The notes: generated by a model from the sequence alone, not told the origin. A DNA stretch of 64,000 bases from Maribellus luteus (GCF_003576475.1 NZ_QWGR01000009.1:1-64000); one strand, 5' to 3'; shown: positions 8,890 through 16,741, counted from the first letter of the stretch. Translations and numbers: made by a program.

Positions 8890-10170
8890 ATTAATATTGT
8901 CTACGAGAGGTAACTTTTTCGGCCATTAAATTTATATCGCTGCGCTGCAGCTCGGCTGTTTTTTTGTATCTCTTTTTTCTATAAATATTCTGCTGCGCCG
9001 CAGCTGTTTTTTTAAGCAACAGCGTTGCGGCAATATGTGTAGGAAATTCCAGAGGAGAGATAGTAAGCCCCATCGGGGCGAAACATTCCCGAACACCACC
9101 ACCGGAAAGATATTCTCCCCGCCCGTGCCGGTTTGCCATCCGATAGAATTGAAAGAGGCTGCCAGCAAGTAACCTTTTCAGCCATTAAATTTATATCGCT
9201 GCGCTGCAGCTCGGCTGTTTTTTTGTATCTCTTTATTCTATAAATATTTTGCTGCGCCGCAGCCTTTTTTTTGAGCAACAGCGTTGCGGTAATATGTGTA
9301 GGAAATTCCGGATGAGAAATAATAAGCCCCAGCGGGGCGAAACATTCCCGAACACCACCACCGGAAAGACATACTCCCCGCCCGCGCCGGTTTGCCATCC
9401 AATAGAATTGAAAGAGGCTGCCAGCAAGTAACTTTTCCGGCGATTAAACTTATATCGCTGCGCTGCAGCTCAGCTGTTTTTTGGATCTCTTTTTTCTAGA
9501 AATATTTTGCTGCGCCGCAGCTGTTTTTTTGAGCAACAGCGTTGCGGTAATATGTGTAGGAAATTCCAGCGGAGAGATACTAAGCCCCAGCGGGGCGAAA
9601 CATTCCGGAACACCACGGCTGGAAAGATATACTCCCCGCCCGCACCGGTTTGCCATCCAATAGAATTGAAAGAGGTTCCAGCAAGTAACTTTCTCTGCAA
9701 TTAAATTTATATCGCTGCGCTGCAGCTCGGCTGTTTTTTTGTATCTCTTTTTTCTAGAAATATTTTGCTGCGCCGCAGCTGTTTTTTTGAGCAACAGCGT
9801 TGCGGTAATATGTGTAGGAAATTCCAGCGGAGAGATACTAAGCCCCAGCGGGGCGAAACATTCCGGAACACCACGGCTGGAAAGATATACTCCCCGCCCG
9901 CACCGGTTTGCCATCCAATAGAATTGAAAGAGGTTCCAGCAAGTAACTTTCTCTGCAATTAAATTTATATCGCTGCGCTGCAGCTCAGCTGTTTTTTGTT
10001 TCTCTTTTTTCTATAAATGTTTTGCTGCGCCGCAGCTGTTTTTTTAAGCAACAGCGTTGCGGTAATATGTGTAGGAAATTCCGGATGAGAAATACTAAGC
10101 CCCATCGGGGCGAAACATTCCGGAACACCACGACTGGAAAGATACACTCTCCGCCCGCGAAAGGCGGGAA
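8890..10170. repeat. tandem array of five ~258-bp hairpin-rich units
   Basis: Five head-to-tail copies; the same hairpin (GCTGC-GCT-GCAGC) starts at 8939, 9198, 9457, 9714 and 9972, giving periods of 259, 259, 257 and 258 bp. Each unit has four perfect 13-nt hairpins of 5-bp stem and 3-nt loop: GCTGC/GCAGC twice, GCAAC/GTTGC and GCCCC/GGGGC (in unit 4 at 9714, 9767, 9791 and 9842). Loops vary between copies (AGC or ATC) while stems do not. Units 3 and 4 are essentially identical over more than 220 bp, pointing to recent duplication. Open frames cross the array on both strands, but period changes break them. Confidence 0.92.
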
Positions 10171-10256
10171 CCCACGCCAGCAATGTTTTAAAGATTAGTT
10201 CCTGTGGCGAAGGATGACAGCATACGAACAAATGAAAAGGTGCTGTGTGACGGTCA

Positions 10257-10290
10257 AAAAAAAAGGCACCCCCGCAGGAGTGCCACTTAA
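10257..10290 (-). terminator. terminator of the DUF6261 gene
   Basis: GGCACCCC...GGAGTGCC (10265-10284) forms a hairpin. Read on the minus strand it is followed by a run of at least eight T, as expected for a rho-independent terminator. Confidence 0.8.
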
Positions 10291-10306
10291 AATAATCCCC
10301 AAAAAC

Positions 10307-11041
10307 TCACACCCCTGGTGCAATTTCTTCTTCTACATCGGTTTTGTTTTTTCGTTTTTTCACTACCTCGTTGTTGGCGGCAATAATTTCGGCCACCGTG
10401 CGGGCATAAGCGCCGTAGGTGGCGTTGTTAATCTGTTCCATCACATTGAGGTAAGGTACCAGCTTTTTGTTTACCAGTTCCACCACTTGTCGTTTCAGTA
10501 AGGTGGCGTTTTCGAGCGTACCTTCTTCGGCCTGTGCTTCCTCGTAGCCCAGGCGGTTGGCTTCGAAATCGGCCTGTGCCGCTTGCAGTGCAGCCACATA
10601 GGTGTCGCATTGCGGAAGAAGCGCGATGTTGGTCACAGCTTTGGGTTTAGCCAGGTCGGCCAGCAGCGAATTAATCAGCGAACTTTCGCGTGTCAGGCTT
10701 TCCACTTTTATTTCGAGGCCGTAATTGTTAAATATGTCGAGCAGGTAGAGCGCCGCTGTTTGGATCGCCTCGTCGGGGTGATGCGAAAAACTCAGCAGCA
10801 GGTAGTAGAAAGCGTCGATTTTATCGTCGCGGGTCTCGTCGAAAGCCTTGGCTTCGCTCTTTTCTTTCATCCGGCGTATTCCGGCGTTTAGCAGAACCTC
10901 AGCCGGTTTCAGTTCACCAAATATGTGTTCCATATTGGGGTCGAAATTCAGGGTGCTGCCATCGTAGCCCCTGATAAGTTGTGTGGCAACACCGTCAACC
11001 TCGGTGGTGCGACTGTTTGCAATTAACGTTTGAATAGACAT
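10307..11041 (-). CDS. DUF6261-like protein
   Basis: A 244-residue, mostly helical soluble protein resembling the DUF6261 family found in Bacteroidota. Visible traits are a central helical repeat-like region (DKIDAFYYLLLSFSHHPDE, then AALYLLDIFNNYG), an Ala/Glu-rich helix (AALQAAQADFEANR) and a basic C-terminal tail (VVKKRKNKTD). There is no signal peptide or membrane segment. No function is known. Unlike its AT-rich neighbours it has the base composition of core genes, yet it sits between two repeat arrays, a setting in which such genes often occur in several copies. It is transcribed alone with its own terminator. Confidence 0.65.
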   Translation of the reverse strand: MSIQTLIANSRTTEVDGVATQLIRGYDGSTLNFDPNMEHIFGELKPAEVLLNAGIRRMKEKSEAKAFDETRDDKIDAFYYLLLSFSHHPDEAIQTAALYLLDIFNNYGLEIKVESLTRESSLINSLLADLAKPKAVTNIALLPQCDTYVAALQAAQADFEANRLGYEEAQAEEGTLENATLLKRQVVELVNKKLVPYLNVMEQINNATYGAYARTVAEIIAANNEVVKKRKNKTDVEEEIAPGV

Positions 11042-11235
11042 ACTTTAAATTTTGGTTTAACATTAGCACCGTAACACATTCGTACGACATGATTTTGGGT
11101 GCCTGATAACTTTTATCGCAACTCAAATTACACTAATCAACTGAATAACACAACATTATACAACATGTTGCTGAGCATCTTATTTTCCGGGTTTCATGCA
11201 CAGCCACCGCTACACTGCGGTTTCCGGAAGTCGGT

Positions 11236-11481
11236 GGTGAATCGCCACGCCCTGAAAAAATGGTTGGACAAGGCTTGGTGACTTACCACGAGGCAAAAAA
11301 TTGATTTTTTGATGAATGGTGACTTACCACGGGGCGAAAAAATGATTTTCCTGTCAATGGTGAATCACCACGCGATGAAAAATTGGTTTTTCAGTGTATG
11401 GGAAATCACCACGCGATGAAAAAATGATTTTCCGGTGCATGGTAACTCACCAAGCCATGAAAAATTGATGGGTGGGCTTTT
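11236..11481. repeat. 41-bp tandem repeat array, six copies
   Basis: Units start at 11236, 11277, 11318, 11359, 11400 and 11441, an exact 41-bp period. Each begins with a hairpin of the form TGGTG-AAT-CACCA (5-bp stem, 3-nt loop; wobble pairs replace Watson-Crick pairs in units 1-3) and continues with a GATGAAAAAATGATTTT-like core. Copies differ by up to about a third of positions, so the array is old but the spacing is strictly kept. Confidence 0.9.
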
Positions 11482-11640
11482 GTCCAGTGAAAACGACGGG
11501 TTTGGGCTAAAGCCCGCCAACAAAGCTCTCCGTTTTGACCCCGGCATTAATGCCGGGGTTAAGTAAACCTCGGCCCCAAGGGGCTTTAGCCCCCGATTCC
11601 TGTTTTCGTAAAGTTTTACTCCGGGCACCACCGAAACAAT
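11482..11640. repeat. cluster of GC-rich palindromes
   Basis: In 110 bp there are GGGCTAAAGCCC (about 11507), the perfect 20-nt palindrome CCCCGGCATTAATGCCGGGG (about 11540-11559), GCCCCAAGGGGC (about 11573) and GGGGCTTTAGCCCC. Together these can fold as successive hairpins. No gene overlaps. The remainder of 11042-11796 contains no supported ORF. Confidence 0.75.
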
Positions 11641-11796
11641 TCTTTTGTTAAATTAGTGGCTCCACTTTAGGTGACACCCGGAACGAACAGCAGCGAGAGA
11701 TTTGCCACCCTTAGATCATGGATCGATAGTAGCGAAATGAATGTGGTAGATATGCATATACATTACCTGTAATTGTGAACAAATACTACAAAAAAG

Positions 11797-12780
11797 ATGA
11801 AATTTATTAAAGAATATATTCTAAAGGATTTTTCTAAAATATGTTCTCAATACGATAAAAAAGAAGATTTTAGAATATCGGCTGATTCATCTAATTTTGA
11901 ATACATATTAGATGAATTAGGAATTCATAATGAAGCATTTGACAAGTTTGATTTAAGCAATCAAAATGAAATAAAAGAGAAACTAAACGGAGAACTATTC
12001 TTTTTAGAATTATTTTCAAATATTAATTCAAATTTATTTATAACCGTAGAAGAATCTATAGCCAATAAGAAAGAAATAATTACTTGGAATCATGAAAATG
12101 AAAATCGCTCCCCTACTTTAGTTTTCCTGTATTTGTTATCAATTCAAAACAATTTTTTAAAAAGCATTCGGAAATTAGTTTTAAGTGGGTTTTGTTATCA
12201 AGTACAAATACTCATTCGAGGTTACATCGAGGTCGCTGATATCCTTAATGCCTTTCTTGGAGATAAAGAGTTTTGTTTAAAATACAGTAAAGCGTATGAT
12301 GTTGATGGAAAGATTAATGATAGACAAATCAGAAAGCTTTATGAGCAATACATAAAACCAAGTAAAATACGAGAAATAATTAATAATGCTTTAGATAGTG
12401 TAAACTTCAATAAAGACTTTGTAGATATATTAGAACCTTTAAAAAAAGATTACTATTACAATCACCTCTCCAATTTTGTACATGGCGAGCCAATGTCTGT
12501 AATTTATGATGTTTTCCCATATGACACTGATTTAAAAGAATGGGATTATGTTCCTCACGGAGGTTATAGTTCAGCTCTTAGATATACAACGACACATTTC
12601 ATTTTCTGGTGTATCTTTCCTTTTCTTTATAACACAGGATTCTTATTACGCAAGCATGACTATGAATCAAAAGTACATGACAGTAAAAAAGTAAAAATCA
12701 TTGAATATAAGTTTTATGTTTTTAGAAATTTATTTATAAAATATTACTTTGACTTAAGAAAAGAAAACAACTACAGCTAA
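11797..12780 (+). CDS. uncharacterised protein, DUF5677-like features
   Basis: A 327-residue soluble protein, strongly AT-rich compared with core genes and hence probably acquired. Its middle part (about residues 140-245) has the pattern of DUF5677-like or HEPN-like helical proteins: a long helix LIRGYIEVADILNAFLG, a downstream YYYNHLSNFVHGEP segment, and a hydrophobic C-terminal helix HFIFWCIFPFLY. That assignment is by pattern only. The TAA stop overlaps the start of a GC-rich palindromic element, as in the next two ORFs on this strand, giving a cassette-like arrangement. Function unknown. Confidence 0.6.
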   Translation: MKFIKEYILKDFSKICSQYDKKEDFRISADSSNFEYILDELGIHNEAFDKFDLSNQNEIKEKLNGELFFLELFSNINSNLFITVEESIANKKEIITWNHENENRSPTLVFLYLLSIQNNFLKSIRKLVLSGFCYQVQILIRGYIEVADILNAFLGDKEFCLKYSKAYDVDGKINDRQIRKLYEQYIKPSKIREIINNALDSVNFNKDFVDILEPLKKDYYYNHLSNFVHGEPMSVIYDVFPYDTDLKEWDYVPHGGYSSALRYTTTHFIFWCIFPFLYNTGFLLRKHDYESKVHDSKKVKIIEYKFYVFRNLFIKYYFDLRKENNYS

Positions 12781-12912
12781 CACAGTGCCATATTGCATAG
12801 CGGGGTTTGATGGTGTGCCAGCCGCGGCCCGCACTCGCGCCAATTAGCAACAGGTGCACCATCCGTAACGTTGGATAAATACAACTTTCAGCCGTTGGCT
12901 GAGGCACAGATT
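12777..12912 (+). repeat. cassette-associated palindromic element, copy 1
   Basis: Begins at the stop codon of the preceding ORF with CTAAC and reaches GTTGGAT at 12870-12876, which can pair with it across ~100 bp. It contains TTAGCAAC...GTGCACCATCC and is followed by AAATACAACTTTCAGCC with the 13-nt hairpin CAGCC-GTT-GGCTG (12890-12902). Related copies lie at 13281, 13971, 14255 and 14545. Confidence 0.65.
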
Positions 12913-12926
12913 ATGGATAATCTTAA

Positions 12927-13286
12927 ATGAAAGCCAAAATACTGATATTATTAATAGTAGGATTATTAAGTTCTTGTAACAACCAAAAGACAAGCGATAA
13001 AGAAAATCCTATTCTGGTGGCTCAAAGAGAAGCACCTATTGGATGGATTTGGCTCAATTTATATCCTGACAGCACATTTGAATATATATCAGGAGGAGTA
13101 AGAAACAAAAGAATTTACACTGGCAATTTTAAAATGAATGCAGATACCATACTCTTTGATTATAAAGACTCAATTCCGTTTATTGGTTCTAAAGCTCTAA
13201 TTTCCAACATTCACATAAATTATTTAAATGGGAAACAAAACGAAAGACTTGAAATAATTCTAAACGACCTCGCCCCCGCCGATTAG
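12927..13286 (+). CDS. predicted lipoprotein, probably 3'-truncated
   Basis: A 119-residue protein with signal peptide and lipobox (GLLSSC, Cys17). The mature part is short and strand-rich (PIGWIWLNLYPDSTFEYISGG). The last residues, DLAPAD, are encoded by GC-rich sequence that matches the neighbouring palindromic element (CGCCCCCGCCGATTAGCAAC), so the original 3' end seems to have been replaced by the element. The gene is AT-rich like its neighbours. No family recognised; a truncated small lipoprotein is the most that can be said. Confidence 0.55.
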   Translation: MKAKILILLIVGLLSSCNNQKTSDKENPILVAQREAPIGWIWLNLYPDSTFEYISGGVRNKRIYTGNFKMNADTILFDYKDSIPFIGSKALISNIHINYLNGKQNERLEIILNDLAPAD

Positions 13287-13390
13287 CAACCAGTGCGCCA
13301 TCCCTAAGGAGTAATAAATACAACTTTCAGTCATTGGCTGAGGTACGGATTGCACCCGCCTGCAGCAGGCAGGAGTCCGCGCCGGCGAGG
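13281..13390 (+). repeat. cassette-associated palindromic element, copy 2
   Basis: Shares GATTAGCAACCAGTGCGCCATCC...AAATACAACTTTCAG with copy 1 and adds a second 13-nt hairpin GCCTG-CAG-CAGGC (about 13359-13371). It lacks the 5' half seen in copy 1; that half appears to be deleted into the preceding ORF. Confidence 0.65.
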
Positions 13391-13428
13391 TAGAAAAATT
13401 TACAGCGATTCACTCAAATGCTAAACAT

Positions 13429-13956
13429 ATGAAACCAATACCCTTTATTTTAATGCTAACCTTGGTGTTGCTGACAATGCTAAGCCAAGGTCAGGATACA
13501 ACCGAATGTAAAACAAACGTTTTTTGCGAGCTTGTACCCGACGGATGGGAATGCCAAATTATCAAAGAAAACTTCTCGGAGGATGACATTCCCAAACATA
13601 CGCCTACCCCGGAAGCCATTGTTAAATATTACCACCCGAACAGAGAATTTGAGAACATGAACAGCATTGGGCAGGAAAGGGTGAATCCTTCATTGATCTT
13701 GAATTTATATCCGATCAGTCGTAAAAATGAATTGTCGAGATTCATTAAGTCGCAGCAATACCTCTCCCATTGCATCCCTGTTTATTATGGAGAGACAGCA
13801 GATTATTTTATAATTACGTCACCCTGTTTTAAAAATAAAGGGGTCTATGCCGAAGAAGCCAATTCTGCCATAGCAGATTTATACAAAGCCTTGGATTGCG
13901 TAGTAGTGAAAAGAAAATACCATCTAAATGAGCATTTAAAGTTTGAAAAATACTAA
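13429..13956 (+). CDS. secreted protein of unknown function
   Basis: A 175-residue protein with a signal peptide (residues ~1-22, ending SQGQD) and a mature chain containing six cysteines (for example ECKTNVFCE near 25-33, and SHCIPVYYGE, SPCFKNKG and LDCVVVKRK further on), consistent with disulfide bonds in the periplasm. No family was recognised. It is the third AT-rich + strand ORF in the island that is directly followed by a copy of the palindromic element, here 14 bp after the stop. Confidence 0.6.
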   Translation: MKPIPFILMLTLVLLTMLSQGQDTTECKTNVFCELVPDGWECQIIKENFSEDDIPKHTPTPEAIVKYYHPNREFENMNSIGQERVNPSLILNLYPISRKNELSRFIKSQQYLSHCIPVYYGETADYFIITSPCFKNKGVYAEEANSAIADLYKALDCVVVKRKYHLNEHLKFEKY

Positions 13957-13970
13957 ACACAACAAGGCAC

Positions 13971-14040
13971 CGCTCGCACCTCCCGATAACTATCGGGAAG
14001 CAACCTATGCTATCCGTAAGGATTAAAACAGGAAGCCAGC
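13971..14040 (+). repeat. cassette-associated palindromic element, copy 3
   Basis: Contains TCCCGAT-AACT-ATCGGGA (7-bp stem), then AGCAACCTATGCTATCC with GTAAGGATTAAAA, aligned with the CCATCC...GGATAAA part of copy 1. It runs directly into a 258-bp-type unit. Confidence 0.6.
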
Positions 14041-14250
14041 AAGTAACCTTTTCGGCCATTAAATTTATATCGCTGCGCTGCAGCTCGGCTGTTTTTTTGT
14101 ATCTCTTTTTTCTATAAATATTCTGCTGCGCCGCAGCTGTTTTTTTTGAGCAACAGCGTTGCGGTAATATGTATAGGAAAATCCAGAGGAGAGATAGTAA
14201 GCCCCATCGGGGCGAAACATCCCGGAACACCACTGCTGGAAAGATATACT
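14035..14250. repeat. dispersed 258-type unit, copy 6
   Basis: Same unit as in the 8.9-10.2 kb array, with all four triloop hairpins (first at 14072-14084). It is flanked by cassette-element sequence in place of the normal linker. Confidence 0.85.
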
Positions 14251-14254
14251 CCCC

Positions 14255-14325
14255 CGCTCGCGCCTACCATAACTATCGGGAAGCACCCTATGCTATCCGT
14301 AAGGATTGAAACAGGAAGCCAGCAA
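14255..14325 (+). repeat. cassette-associated palindromic element, copy 4
   Basis: CGCTCGCGCCTACCATAACT, ATCGGGAAGCACCC and CTATGCTATCCGTAAGGATTGAAA closely match copy 3. The segment joins unit 6 to unit 7. Confidence 0.55.
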
Positions 14326-14545
14326 GTAACCTTTTCGGCCATTAAATTTATATCGCTGCGCTGCAGCTCGGCTGTTTTTCTTATCTCTTTTTTCTATAAA
14401 TATATTGCTGCGCTGCAGCTGTTTTTTTTGAGCAACAGCGTTGCGGTAATATGTATAGGAAAATCCAGAGGAGAGATACTAAGCCCCATCGGGGCGAAAC
14501 ATTCCGGAACACCACGGCTGGAAAGATATACTCCCCCGCTCGCGC
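14318..14545. repeat. dispersed 258-type unit, copy 7
   Basis: First hairpin at 14355-14367, 283 bp from that of unit 6. The second hairpin has loop GCT instead of GCC with an unchanged stem. Confidence 0.85.
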
Positions 14546-14645
14546 CTACCATAACTATCGGGAAGCAACCTAAATACAACTTTCAGCCGTTGGTTGAGGC
14601 ACGGATTACACCCGCCTGCAGCAGGCAGGAATCCGCGTCCACAAG
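14545..14645 (+). repeat. cassette-associated palindromic element, copy 5
   Basis: Carries AGCAACCTAAATACAACTTTCAGCC, a slightly degraded CAGCC-GTT-GGTTG hairpin, and the GCCTG-CAG-CAGGC hairpin also present in copy 2. No ORF follows directly; about 350 bp downstream of it contain nothing recognised until the small membrane protein gene. Confidence 0.6.
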
Positions 14646-14998
14646 GGCTTTACTTACTAAAAGTCAAACCATATCTGATCACATTTCATACCCATCCTCT
14701 TATCCTTCCCTGCAAGCAAGGAAGGACGATTGTCCATCAACAAATAATACTTTCATTTTGTAAACGTGTGTTGTTGTTTTCAGAGGCAAATCGTCTTTCC
14801 CTTCGCGAAATGGAGAGACAGGAGAGAGGGTAAATACGCGGCAACTAAAATGAATTTCCATCTCTGTTATTGACTATTGGAATCATGAATGTTTTATTTT
14901 CCGCCCGGCTAGCCCGCTTTTGCAACAAACCACCAAATGAACAAACCACACCGCCCATTTGCTTTACTGGTAGTGAAAACAATGTAACAACTACCAAT

Positions 14999-15196
14999 AT
15001 GCTACGAAACTATTTCTTACCGGCTGCCTTCCTGCTTGTCGCTGTTCAATCGATGGCCCAGGCCCCCTCGGGAGTTCCGTACGGAAAACCCGAACCGCTC
15101 GAACTCGATCTTTTCAATATCATTGTGTTTATTGTACTTCCGCTTGTGCTTATAGCGGTCTATATCGGGTTCAAACGCAAAAACAGGAAGAAATAA
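14999..15196 (+). CDS. small membrane protein with signal-like N-terminus
   Basis: A 65-residue protein: a cleavable-looking signal (residues 1-21, ending SMAQA), a short linker with PYGKPEPLELD, one transmembrane helix (about 40-57, FNIIVFIVLPLVLIAVYIGF) and a basic tail KRKNRKK. The topology would place the tail in the cytoplasm. Longer frames upstream start inside repeat-derived sequence and lack protein character, so the ATG at 14999 is chosen. Similar tiny proteins are common in Bacteroidota but have no known role. Confidence 0.65.
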   Translation: MLRNYFLPAAFLLVAVQSMAQAPSGVPYGKPEPLELDLFNIIVFIVLPLVLIAVYIGFKRKNRKK

Positions 15197-15215
15197 GGCT
15201 GCTTGCGGCCACAAA

Positions 15216-15242
15216 AAAGGCTGCCTTAAAAGACAGCCTGTA
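15216..15242 (-). terminator. terminator after the sodB unit
   Basis: AGGCTG (15218-15223) pairs with CAGCCT (15234-15239) with an inner CTT/AAG pairing. On the minus strand it is followed by TTTTTT, so it would end the sodB-HTH transcript. Confidence 0.7.
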
Positions 15243-15258
15243 TTCAGTTGCGTAAAAG

Positions 15259-15432
15259 CTATTTTGGTTCCCAGTAACAACGCTTCGGAGAAATAATTTT
15301 CTCTTCGGCTTTCAGTACTTTCATTGCTTTGTCAACGTCTTTCCGGTCAATTCCGGCCGCTTCGGCAATCTGGCCTGCACTCATTGGTTTTCCCGCAGCT
15401 TTCATGGCTGCCAGTACTTTTTCTTCACTCAT
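15259..15432 (-). CDS. short winged-helix DNA-binding protein
   Basis: A 57-residue ORF just downstream of sodB. The translation starts [20 protein letters not shown] and continues through [20 protein letters not shown] to a C-terminal [10 protein letters not shown]. This is a complete helix-turn-helix ([22 protein letters not shown]) followed by a short wing, similar to small ArsR/MarR-like transcription factors. It lies 18 bp after sodB on the same strand and shares its terminator, so it is likely cotranscribed. A role in regulating sodB or metal/oxidative response is only inference. Confidence 0.7.
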   Translation of the reverse strand: MSEEKVLAAMKAAGKPMSAGQIAEAAGIDRKDVDKAMKVLKAEEKIISPKRCYWEPK

Positions 15433-15450
15433 AGCGCTACTTTTTCAGGA

Positions 15451-16032
15451 TTAGTTTTCGAATCTTTCGGAAATCACTTTCCAGTCCACTATTTTCCAGA
15501 AATCTTCAATGTATTTCGGACGGGCGTTTTGCTTGTCGAGGTAATAAGCATGCTCCCATACATCGCAGGTAAGCAGTGGTTTTTTTCCATCGCGCAAAGG
15601 GTTGCCGGCGTTGCTGGTTTGTACAATTTCCAGTTCACCTACAGCGTTCACCACCAACCAGGCCCAACCCGAGCCAAACAAAGTGGCCGCAGCTTTCGAA
15701 AAAGCTTCTTTAAAGGCATCAAACGATCCAAATTTGGCATCGATGGCAGCCTTGAGTTCATCCTTTGGCTCTTTGCAGCCGTCGGGACTAAACTGCATGA
15801 AATAGAACGTGTGGTTCCACACCTGCGCGCCGTTGTTGAAAATTCCGCCTTCTGCCTTCAGGATAATTTCTTCCAGGCTGGCGTTTTCAAATTCGGTTCC
15901 TGCAACCAGGTTGTTTACATTGGTTACATACGCCTGATGATGTTTCCCGTAATGAAAGTTGATTGTATTCTCACTAATCACCGGTTCCAATGCATTCGCT
16001 GCATATGGAAGTTCTGGTAAACTAAAAGCCAT
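15451..16032 (-). CDS. sodB: superoxide dismutase, Fe/Mn family
   Basis: Converts superoxide to hydrogen peroxide and oxygen in the cytoplasm. At 193 aa it has full family length. The four metal ligands are H27, H74, D157 and H161 (the last two in DVWEHAYYLD). The second-shell glutamine is Q70 in GAQVWNH, the position used by Fe-type enzymes; Bacteroidota members of this type can be cambialistic, so metal use is not certain. The ATG at 16032 begins the usual FSLPELPYA start. A 57-aa winged-helix gene follows on the same strand. Confidence 0.96.
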   Translation of the reverse strand: MAFSLPELPYAANALEPVISENTINFHYGKHHQAYVTNVNNLVAGTEFENASLEEIILKAEGGIFNNGAQVWNHTFYFMQFSPDGCKEPKDELKAAIDAKFGSFDAFKEAFSKAAATLFGSGWAWLVVNAVGELEIVQTSNAGNPLRDGKKPLLTCDVWEHAYYLDKQNARPKYIEDFWKIVDWKVISERFEN

Positions 16033-16170
16033 AATTATAAAATTTAAAAGTTGTTGATTTTATGTAAAGGTATAACGTATTATTGAGGAAAAGGATTTTG
16101 GAAGGAGGTAATTTGGAAGAATTACAAATAACCTTCGACACTTAATCACACAAAGCTTTTTATCGAATTT

Positions 16171-16728
16171 CTACTGGTGTTCGGTGCAAAAATTCTCAGG
16201 AAATTTTCCTTTAATGCCTTTTTCGCGGTAGTAATCTTTCATTCGGTTGATGTCGGCCGTGGCATCGTCGGTAAGCTCCATTCGCTCACCGGTGGAAATG
16301 GTTTTACTGCCCCAGTCGAAACTCCCCAGGTAAACCGGAATACCCGTTTCCCGGGCAATTATATGAAAACCGGCTTTCCACTTTTTTGTAAAAGCTCTTG
16401 TTCCTTCGGGTGTTAGCGCCAGGTGCACGTAATCGTGTTCGTTTATCAGCTGAATGGTTTGGCGAATCACGTTGGCCCCGCGGGAACGGTCGATCGGAAG
16501 TCCTCCCATTTTTCTCACAAAATAGCCAAAAGGCCAAAAAAAGAATTCCTTTTTGACCAGCACATTTGCTTTTTTTCCGGCAGAAGTATAATACAACCAC
16601 GAAATAACAAAATCCCAGGCACTGGTGTGCGGCACCCCTATTATTATACATTTCGGAACGTCAGGAATTCCTTCGTAAACTCCCTTCCACCCCATCAGTT
16701 TCATTATAAATTTGCTAAATCTCTTCAT
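16171..16728 (-). CDS. PlsC-like 1-acyl-glycerol-3-phosphate acyltransferase family protein
   Basis: A 185-residue membrane-associated acyltransferase. The catalytic HX4D motif is H34-TSAW-D39, the second motif is GGLPIDRSR at 75-83, and the third is PEGTR at 107-111. The family transfers acyl chains to lysophosphatidic acid or related lysolipids in phospholipid synthesis. The protein is shorter than canonical PlsC (about 240 aa) and has no clear transmembrane helix, so it may act on another lipid acceptor. It is followed upstream on the strand by the B3/4-domain gene (16742-17407) with a 13-bp gap, suggesting one transcript. Confidence 0.85.
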   Translation of the reverse strand: MKRFSKFIMKLMGWKGVYEGIPDVPKCIIIGVPHTSAWDFVISWLYYTSAGKKANVLVKKEFFFWPFGYFVRKMGGLPIDRSRGANVIRQTIQLINEHDYVHLALTPEGTRAFTKKWKAGFHIIARETGIPVYLGSFDWGSKTISTGERMELTDDATADINRMKDYYREKGIKGKFPENFCTEHQ

Positions 16729-16741
16729 TTCATTTTACTTG

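Noticed and set aside
9012-10231. Minus- and plus-strand ORFs of 60-154 codons in the 258-bp array
   Set aside because: They repeat the unit on both strands and in several frames, period changes of 1-2 bp break them, and they consist of hairpin and poly-T sequence with no protein character.
11236-11481. CRISPR array
   Set aside because: There is no constant repeat alternating with unique spacers; the whole 41-bp unit drifts, and no cas genes are present. The same applies to the 29.6-kb array.
12777-12876. Calling copy 1 a definite integron attC site
   Set aside because: Only the GTTGGAT end fits well; the other box has a mismatch, other copies are degenerate and there is no integrase in the window. 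Kept as a hypothesis only.
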